From: Methylococcaceae bacterium UBA975
Lineage (GTDB): Bacteria; Pseudomonadota; Gammaproteobacteria; Methylococcales; Cycloclasticaceae
Reading direction: 5' to 3'
Length of the DNA: 64,000 bases
NCBI GenBank assembly: GCA_002292375.1
Contig: DBBV01000008.1
Location: 52,899 to 116,898, forward strand
Below are positions 58,578-64,000 of the stretch, one piece after another. The notes under the pieces are model-generated. The model searched no databases, had not been told where the DNA came from, and saw only the letters and a list, made by a program, of their open reading frames with translations. The position numbers and the translations under genes were made by a program. Each line of letters starts with the position of its first letter. Positions within the stretch are counted from its first letter, which is position 1.

Positions 58578-59750
58578 ATGGCAACTGTAATTGCACACGA
58601 CGAATGGGTCAGACGGGCGCATCTTATTGGTGAAAAGGCGCTACCAGAAGTCGCTGAGGCTGAAAAAACCGGTTGTTTTTCATTGGCGCTTCGTGACTTT
58701 GTCCACCAGCTTGAGATGCATAAGGCCTTAAGGCCCGTGCAATATGGCGGCTCTGGTGTGGGCGCGTTTACTTTTTCTGAGATTGTTCGCACGGTGGCCA
58801 ATTACAATGCATCGGCCGCTTGGTTGGTTTATTTTGTTATTTTGCATGAGCAATGGGTTGCTTATTTAGACGAAGAAGGTCGCCAAGAAGTGTATGCCAG
58901 TGATGGCTTGGTGGGCGATATTTTTATGCCGTTAGGTCAAGTCGAATACGTGGAGGGAGGTGTACGTTTGACTGGGCAGTGGTCATTCGGTAGTGGTGTG
59001 CTGTGGGATGAATGGATGGGCTTGGGTGCAATTGTCGAGGTGCCAGGAGAAGACCCTCAGCCTTGTTTGGTTAATGTAAACAAAAAGGACTTTAAAGTAA
59101 TTAAAGATTGGAATCCGTTTGGTCTACGAGGTACGGGTAGTCATAGCGTTAAAGTGGACGATGTGTTTGTACCTTGGCGTCACGTGTTGCCTGTGCTTAA
59201 GGCGAAGAATAAGGCAGAGCCGGTTGGTGGTCATTATTCGGATGAACCAATTTTTAAAGCGCCGTTTATGGCCTTTTTCTGTTTAGGTTTTCCCGCTATC
59301 TCTACGGGAATTGCGCAGCGCGTTGCGAGCGATTTAAAAACGCGTATGGAAGGCAGGCAGCGAATTTTGTATAGCATGAAAGAGTCAGAGTCACCTATTG
59401 CACAACGCAACCTTGCTGAGGTGCTAGTTAAATTGGACGCGCTAGAAGCAATGAATAAAAGGTACGTCGATCAGCTGGAAGAGTGGATTGCGGCGGATAC
59501 GCCATTAGTTGAAGAGGCAGAAAAAAATAAAATGGGTGCTTGGCGTTCGCACATTTCTAAAGAAGCATCTGACTTGGCTTTCCATGCGATGAATCTATTA
59601 GGTGCGTCTGCTACCGGCAGTGGTGACCCGCTTGAAACGGCAGCACGCGATGCTTTTATGGTGTATATCCATTTAGGGCAGATTTATGAGGATAACATGA
59701 TGTCTTATGGGCGTACCCAGTTTGGTTTATCTGGACATCCTTTGTTATAA
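58578..59750 (+). CDS. Acyl-CoA-dehydrogenase-fold flavin monooxygenase (HsaA/HpaH-type)
   Basis: 390 residues of the acyl-CoA dehydrogenase fold but in the group D monooxygenase branch. WSFGSGVLWDEWMGLG and FGLRGTGSHSVKVDDVFVP are typical of HsaA and C2-HpaH oxygenases. No catalytic Glu of true acyl-CoA dehydrogenases is evident. It would use reduced flavin to hydroxylate a phenol ring. SD GGGGGAGA precedes the ATG. The next gene, 84 bases on, encodes a flavin-reductase-like protein, a natural partner. Confidence 0.85.
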   Translation: MATVIAHDEWVRRAHLIGEKALPEVAEAEKTGCFSLALRDFVHQLEMHKALRPVQYGGSGVGAFTFSEIVRTVANYNASAAWLVYFVILHEQWVAYLDEEGRQEVYASDGLVGDIFMPLGQVEYVEGGVRLTGQWSFGSGVLWDEWMGLGAIVEVPGEDPQPCLVNVNKKDFKVIKDWNPFGLRGTGSHSVKVDDVFVPWRHVLPVLKAKNKAEPVGGHYSDEPIFKAPFMAFFCLGFPAISTGIAQRVASDLKTRMEGRQRILYSMKESESPIAQRNLAEVLVKLDALEAMNKRYVDQLEEWIAADTPLVEEAEKNKMGAWRSHISKEASDLAFHAMNLLGASATGSGDPLETAARDAFMVYIHLGQIYEDNMMSYGRTQFGLSGHPLL

Positions 59751-59834
59751 ACTATGATGTTCGATTGATAAGCACCAGGGGCCGCACGTACACTACGGGC
59801 GGTCTTTTACTTTAAGTTAAAACGAGAATAAATA

Positions 59835-60557
59835 ATGGAAGCGACGCATGTTGGTCAAATAATCTACACAGGTGCTATTAGTAAAGGCATTATCTTGATC
59901 AAAATTAAATTAATTAAACCTGATTTTGTTGACTTTAAAGCGGGTCAATATTTGGCGGTATTGCTACCGAATACAGATAAGGTATCTTATTATTCGATTG
60001 CCTCATCACCCAATAAAAAAGGTGAGGTGGAATTATTAGTAAAGGAAGATACATTGGGTGAAGGGGCGGTTTATCTGTATTCCTTAAGGCAAGGGGATGT
60101 CATTCAATTGCATCTGCCAATGGGCGACGCTTATTTACGAGAAGAGAGCAATCGGCATATTCTTTTTGTCGCGGGCGCCTCTGGTGCCAGCTATATTCGC
60201 TCAATGATCCATTGCTTAGATGAAGCGGGTCGTCTAGTGAATCGCGAAGTGCATTATTTTTTAGGCTGCCGGCAAGAAGATGAGCTGCTGGAGTCAGGTT
60301 ATATGCAGGCATTAGCAAAAAAACACAGCGGGTTCCATTACTATCCAGCGTTATCTCATCAAGACGACTGGGATGGTCATAGCGGCCTTGTGACGGAGGT
60401 GGTTGAACGCGTGATGCCAAAAGATATGTCAGGCTGGGATGCATACTCAGCCGGTTCTCCAGCGATGGTAAAAGCGGTGGCAGATACCTTGATCACTAAT
60501 CATCGCTTATTGCCGGCACATTTCTACTCCGATCTCTACACCCCTAGCGCGTCATAA
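59835..60557 (+). CDS. Fre-like NAD(P)H:flavin/ferredoxin-type reductase
   Basis: 240 residues of the ferredoxin-NADP reductase fold without an iron-sulfur domain, like Fre. The flavin loop is VSYYSIASSP; the Arg usual before xYS in this family (RPYSxAS) is Ser. The nucleotide loop is LFVAGASGASYIRSMIHCL and the tail AYSAGSPAMVKAVADTL. It may give reduced flavin to the adjacent monooxygenase or to the HpaB homologue. It lacks the plant-type ferredoxin domain of DmpP. Confidence 0.8.
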   Translation: MEATHVGQIIYTGAISKGIILIKIKLIKPDFVDFKAGQYLAVLLPNTDKVSYYSIASSPNKKGEVELLVKEDTLGEGAVYLYSLRQGDVIQLHLPMGDAYLREESNRHILFVAGASGASYIRSMIHCLDEAGRLVNREVHYFLGCRQEDELLESGYMQALAKKHSGFHYYPALSHQDDWDGHSGLVTEVVERVMPKDMSGWDAYSAGSPAMVKAVADTLITNHRLLPAHFYSDLYTPSAS

Positions 60558-60599
60558 ACTTTTAGCTAGTCATTCAATGGCTTTTGACCGTATATAAAT

Positions 60600-60615
60600 T
60601 TCATCATTTAATGAA
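60600..60615. promoter_or_regulatory. Inverted repeat upstream of dmpK promoter
   Basis: TTCATCATTTAATGAA (arms TTCAT/ATGAA) is centred about 109 bp before the predicted start, a normal distance for an enhancer site of a sigma54 activator. It does not clearly match the published XylR/DmpR site. Confidence 0.45.
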
Positions 60616-60690
60616 TTACAGGTCTGCTTTTTAAGTAAAAGGTAATAGGTAAGCTGAGGCAACGCGACGTTTATCAGCCGTTTAAAGAGG

Positions 60691-60706
60691 CGGCACAAAG
60701 ATTGCT
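60691..60706 (+). promoter_or_regulatory. Sigma54 (-24/-12) promoter for the phenol hydroxylase operon
   Basis: CGGCACAAAGATTGCT matches the consensus except at two -24-box positions, with an intact TTGCT. Predicted start 60717, only six bases before the dmpK ATG. Confidence 0.82.
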
Positions 60707-60722
60707 GTATAAAATACTTATC

Positions 60723-60998
60723 ATGACGACACAGAAAAAAACACAAATTGCAGGAATCAATGGAGACAGGTTCGTTCGTGTCACCAAAGTATTACACGAT
60801 AAATACGTGGAATTCGAGTTTTCAATTAATGACCCGACGATTCATGTGGAATTGGTGTTGCCGTTTGAGCACTTTAAAACGTTTTGTGAAAAAAATAAGG
60901 TGCAGCATTTAACGCCAGAGCAGGAGGCGCTGGTGGAATACGACAAGCTTAAGTGGCGCTTTGGTGTGCCAGGGTTTGACGGAATAGACAGTGAATAA
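60723..60998 (+). CDS. dmpK: DmpK-type phenol hydroxylase assembly protein (P0)
   Basis: 91 residues. The ATG of MTTQKKTQIAGINGDRFVRV is chosen; a TTG seven codons upstream lies inside the sigma54 -12 box. RFVRVTKVLHDKYVEFEFSI and VELVLPFEHFKTFCEKNKVQ match DmpK. This subunit is not in the oxygenase itself but is thought to aid iron insertion or assembly. It is the first gene of the dmp operon, with no visible Shine-Dalgarno. Confidence 0.87.
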   Translation: MTTQKKTQIAGINGDRFVRVTKVLHDKYVEFEFSINDPTIHVELVLPFEHFKTFCEKNKVQHLTPEQEALVEYDKLKWRFGVPGFDGIDSE

Positions 60999-61034
60999 CA
61001 AATAGTTAATTAATGGGAACTTGGAGATAAACAC

Positions 61035-62033
61035 ATGAGTATCGAGATTTCAGCAAAATCCATTACACCGGTTCGCTTGGCGTATGGCAATTTAGAGCGG
61101 CGATTCGGTGATAAAAAGCCGGCATCCCGTTACCAAGAGGCGGTTTATGATATTCAGCCGACCACTAACTTTCAATACCGTCCGCTATGGGATAAAAACC
61201 ACGATATTTATGATGTTAGTAAAACCGCTATCGTGATGGAGGATTGGTACAGTTTTGCGGATCCTCGCCAGTATTATTACGGTTCTTATACGATTGCCCG
61301 AGCTAAGCAGCAAGAGGTCGCTGAGCATAACTTTGCCTTTGTAGATAAACGCGATTTGTTTGATGCGGTGCCCGAAGCTGTAAAGCAAGCCGTACGTAAT
61401 ATTTTAATACCCCTTCGCCATGTCGAATGGGCAGCGAATATGAATAACTGCCAAATCACCGATGAGTGCTATGGATCAAATTTTAGCTCCGTCGGCATGT
61501 TTAATGCGATGGATAGACTGGGCATGGCGCAGTACGTGACGCGTATTGGGCTGTTGCTGGATGGCAATGAAGAAGCAACGCTGGATGCAGCAAAGCAAGC
61601 ATGGATGGAAGCGCCTCAGTGGCAAGGCCTTCGCCACGCGATCGAAGATATGTTTGTGTTAGACGATTGGTTTGAATTGATGGTGGCGCAAAACTTTGTG
61701 CTAGACGGATTGATTTTTCCTTTGCTGTATGACCGTTTTGAAAAAAAGCTCACTCAAGAAGGTGGGTCTACCATCGCGATGCTGACCGAGTTTATGGACG
61801 ATTGGTACAAAGAAACGGTGCGTTGGACCAACGCGTTGGCAAAAGTGACGGCGAAAGAATCTGCTGAAAATCAAGCCTTATTATCCGGCTGGGTTGCCAA
61901 ATGGACAGATCGTTTGTCAGTCGCGCTAGAGCCTATTGCGATAGAAGCGTTTGGCGACGATGGCGCTAACGAGTTAGTAGAAGTTAAAGCAGAGTTACTT
62001 GACCGTCTTGCAAAGCAAGGCGTGACGGTTTAA
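61035..62033 (+). CDS. dmpL: DmpL phenol hydroxylase beta subunit (P1)
   Basis: 332 residues, the DmpL length. Ribonucleotide-reductase-like helical fold with LRHVEWAANMNNCQITDE and DRLGMAQYVTRIGLLLDGNEE conserved. It pairs with DmpN and DmpO in the (LNO)2 oxygenase but lacks the di-iron ligands. SD GGAG lies upstream. Part of dmpKLMNO. Confidence 0.92.
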   Translation: MSIEISAKSITPVRLAYGNLERRFGDKKPASRYQEAVYDIQPTTNFQYRPLWDKNHDIYDVSKTAIVMEDWYSFADPRQYYYGSYTIARAKQQEVAEHNFAFVDKRDLFDAVPEAVKQAVRNILIPLRHVEWAANMNNCQITDECYGSNFSSVGMFNAMDRLGMAQYVTRIGLLLDGNEEATLDAAKQAWMEAPQWQGLRHAIEDMFVLDDWFELMVAQNFVLDGLIFPLLYDRFEKKLTQEGGSTIAMLTEFMDDWYKETVRWTNALAKVTAKESAENQALLSGWVAKWTDRLSVALEPIAIEAFGDDGANELVEVKAELLDRLAKQGVTV

Positions 62034-62046
62034 GCGGGAGATTGGG

Positions 62047-62325
62047 ATGTCAAATAAAAAAAACACAGTGTTTTTAATTTTGCAGGATAACGAAGATGCA
62101 CGGCCTATTATCGAAGCCGTGGAACAAGATAACCCTGATGCCAATATTCAGTATCAGCCGGGCATGGTACGAATGGAAGCAGCCGGTCGCTTGCTTGTGA
62201 ACCGTGTGACCGTTGAAGAAAATTTAGGCCGTGAGTGGGATGTTCAAGAGCTGCATTTGAATCTTATTTCCTTAGCAGGAAATATTGATGAAGATGAGGA
62301 TAAATTTGAAATAAGCTGGCATTAA
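62047..62325 (+). CDS. dmpM: DmpM phenol hydroxylase effector protein (P2)
   Basis: 92 residues, cofactor-free regulatory subunit. It has VFLILQDNEDARPIIEAVEQ and the YQPGMVRMEAAGRLLVNRVTV segment typical of MmoB/DmpM. It binds the oxygenase to promote substrate and oxygen activation. Located 13 bases after dmpL. Confidence 0.93.
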   Translation: MSNKKNTVFLILQDNEDARPIIEAVEQDNPDANIQYQPGMVRMEAAGRLLVNRVTVEENLGREWDVQELHLNLISLAGNIDEDEDKFEISWH

Positions 62326-62351
62326 GCGCCGGTCTGTTAGGAGAAAATAAA

Positions 62352-63869
62352 ATGCCAGCAAAAAAATTAAACTTACGTAAACGCTACGAGCTATTGACGC
62401 GTGGTATGGGATGGGAAACGACTTATCAAAAGATGGATGATGTGTTCCCGTACGATTCATTCGAAGGAATCAAAATAACCGACTGGGATAAGTGGGAAGA
62501 CCCTTTTCGTTTAACCATGGATTCCTACTGGAAGTTTCAAGCGGAAAAAGAAAAAAAACTGTATGCGGTGATTGATAGTTTTGCGCAAAATAATGGCCAA
62601 ACAAATTTGGCATGTGCCAGTTATCTCAGTGCGATTAAGTTATTTATAACCGGTGTGACGCCATTGGAATACGGCGCGCACCGTGGCTTTGCCCATTTGG
62701 GCCGCCACTTTAGAGGTGATGGGGCGCGTATTGCCTGTCAAATGCAGGCGATTGATGAATTGCGTCATGCGCAAACACAAGTGCATACCATCAGCCATTA
62801 CAATAAACACTTTAGTGGTTTACATGACCCCTTTCATCAGTTTGATCGCGTCTGGTACTTGTCGGTACCGAAGTCTTTTGTAGAAGATGCCATGTCGTCT
62901 GGGCCGTTTGAATTTATTACCTCTATTTCGTTTGCGTTTGAATACGTATTAACTAATCTATTGTTTGTACCTTTTATGTCAGGCGCGGCGTATAACGGTG
63001 ATATGGCGACGGTAACCTTTGGCTTTTCGGCGCAATCTGATGAATCGCGGCATATGACCCTAGGTCTTGAAATCATAAAATTCATGCTGGAGCAGCACGA
63101 GGATAATTTACCCATCATACAACGCTGGATGGACAAGCATTTCTGGCGTGCATATAGATTATTGGCGCTGGTGGCGGCGATGCAAGACTATATGCTAACC
63201 AATAGCCCAATGTCGTGGAAAGAAGCGTGGGATGTGTACTTCGTGGAAAATGGTGGTGCTTTATTTGAAGACTTGTCACGTTATGGGCTAAAAATGCCCA
63301 AATACCATGAATTGGCCACCGCTGAATCGGATCATATTAGTCACCAGGTCTGGTCAGTTTTTTGCTCCTTGGGTAATGCGACGGGTTTTCATACCTTTTT
63401 GCCTACAGAAGAAAAAATGGACTGGCTGTCTGAGAAATACCCGGATACCTTTGATAAATATTACCGCCCCCGTTTTGAATATTGGGCCGAACAGAAAAAA
63501 GCGGGGACCTTTGAGTATCAAAAAGGGCTGCCTCAGTTATGTCAGGTCTGCCAAATACCGATGGTGTTTACCGAAGTGCAGACAGACCCGATGCAAATTA
63601 GCTATCGGGTGACTGAGCACGGTGGCGATAAGTACCATTTTTGTTCAGATGGCTGTAAAGATATTTTTGAGTTTGAGCCAGAAAAATATGTCCAAGCTTG
63701 GTTGCCTGTGCATCAGATTTATCAAGGCAACTGCGGCGGACCAACCCTGCCAGAAGTACTCGATTGGTATAAATTTAAGCCAGAAGACAGTGGTGATTAC
63801 ATTGGTTCAAAGGATTATCAGCGCTGGCAAGAATGGAAAGGTGCGGATAAAAAGGTCAAGCAGGCCTAA
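62352..63869 (+). CDS. dmpN: DmpN phenol hydroxylase alpha subunit (P3), di-iron
   Basis: 505 residues, the DmpN length. Di-iron ligands Glu106, Glu136, His139, Glu197, Glu231 and His234 match the spacings 30, 3, 34 and 3 of bacterial multicomponent monooxygenases. The motifs are IDELRHAQ and SDESRHMT. A C-terminal zinc-like cluster follows, CQVCQIP and HFCSDGC. It hydroxylates phenol to catechol. Confidence 0.95.
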   Translation: MPAKKLNLRKRYELLTRGMGWETTYQKMDDVFPYDSFEGIKITDWDKWEDPFRLTMDSYWKFQAEKEKKLYAVIDSFAQNNGQTNLACASYLSAIKLFITGVTPLEYGAHRGFAHLGRHFRGDGARIACQMQAIDELRHAQTQVHTISHYNKHFSGLHDPFHQFDRVWYLSVPKSFVEDAMSSGPFEFITSISFAFEYVLTNLLFVPFMSGAAYNGDMATVTFGFSAQSDESRHMTLGLEIIKFMLEQHEDNLPIIQRWMDKHFWRAYRLLALVAAMQDYMLTNSPMSWKEAWDVYFVENGGALFEDLSRYGLKMPKYHELATAESDHISHQVWSVFCSLGNATGFHTFLPTEEKMDWLSEKYPDTFDKYYRPRFEYWAEQKKAGTFEYQKGLPQLCQVCQIPMVFTEVQTDPMQISYRVTEHGGDKYHFCSDGCKDIFEFEPEKYVQAWLPVHQIYQGNCGGPTLPEVLDWYKFKPEDSGDYIGSKDYQRWQEWKGADKKVKQA

Positions 63870-63908
63870 TAATTAGGTCAGCTTGCTTGAATAGAGTTAG
63901 GAGATAAC

Positions 63909-64000
63909 ATGGCAATAATTGCAAAAGATGGTTACGTCGATAACGTTAGGGATCGCGTAGAAAATTTTCACGGTAACCAATTGGTGTACGTCGGTTGGGA
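63909..64000 (+). CDS. dmpO: DmpO phenol hydroxylase gamma subunit (P4), cut by window edge
   Basis: First 30 residues only. MAIIAKDGYVDNVRDRVENF with GNQLVYVGW matches the DmpO opening (KDxVENFHGxQLxYV). SD AGGAGATA precedes the ATG. The gene and the expected dmpP reductase lie beyond the window. Confidence 0.9.
   Translation, partial: MAIIAKDGYVDNVRDRVENFHGNQLVYVGW

Noticed and set aside
59775..59810. Terminator between the ACAD-like and reductase genes
   Set aside because: The possible GGCCGC/GCGGTC stem has a G-T pair, a long loop and only a weak T tract.
60702..60722. Upstream TTG start for dmpK
   Set aside because: This TTG is the core of the sigma54 -12 box, and the resulting extra residues do not match DmpK.
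1..64000. CRISPR array
   Set aside because: No series of short regularly spaced repeats was seen. The repeats found are Pho boxes, att sites and arm-type sites.

Overview
The window reads as a single chromosomal segment of an aerobic, polar-flagellated gammaproteobacterium specialised in aromatic compounds. The gene families (Rieske dioxygenases, a multicomponent phenol hydroxylase, a XylM-like hydroxylase, the DUF1302/DUF1329/MMPL group) together with Pst/Pho, PomAB and Leu genes recall marine hydrocarbon degraders such as Cycloclasticus. The genus is an inference from gene content, not something the sequence proves.

Layout. 1-10.8 kb is a phosphate region: phoB-phoR, pstSCAB-phoU, a porin, and a DUF47-PiT pair. 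Clear Pho boxes precede pstS and the porin gene. 10.9-15.7 kb holds PomA/PomB stators with a PilZ protein, birA, coaX and a SPOR protein. 15.7-22.2 kb holds tRNA-Thr, leuCD, a LeuA/CimA-type synthase, leuB, ychF and tRNA-Met(CAT). A 5.5-kb integrative element (22104-27618) sits in the tRNA-Met 3' end. It is bounded by 54-bp direct repeats and carries a tyrosine recombinase, an AlpA-like DNA-binding protein, a putative replication initiator and three unrecognised cargo genes. 27.7-31.4 kb (minus strand) is MarC, an SSS symporter, a UbiA-family enzyme and a rhodanese.

31.4-64 kb is an aromatic catabolic region. On the minus strand (40.9 to 31.5 kb) a compact operon encodes a UbiX-type prenyl-FMN synthase, a small Tat-signal protein, a VAO/PCMH-family flavoprotein, a lipoprotein cytochrome c, a UbiD-type decarboxylase with its small D subunit, a second degenerate flavoprotein, and two tandem aldehyde dehydrogenases. 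The inferred route is p-cresol (or another 4-alkylphenol) to 4-hydroxybenzaldehyde, then 4-hydroxybenzoate, then phenol by non-oxidative decarboxylation. Phenol would feed the sigma54-controlled DmpKLMNO-type phenol hydroxylase at the right end. The two halves are linked by a DmpR/MopR-type regulator (41334-43022) that keeps the phenol-contact and zinc residues of MopR. Four minus-24/minus-12 elements (three strong, one weaker) lie upstream of the export module, the HpaB homologue, the acyl-CoA-dehydrogenase-like monooxygenase and dmpK.

Between them lie an AraC-type regulator with two identical-geometry operators, a membrane desaturase/hydroxylase, an alcohol dehydrogenase, a YCF48-MMPL-DUF1302-DUF1329 envelope module, a XylM/AlkB-like hydroxylase and BenAB-like dioxygenase subunits. 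No XylA- or BenC-type reductase gene is visible in the window. The phenol hydroxylase operon runs off the right edge within dmpO.
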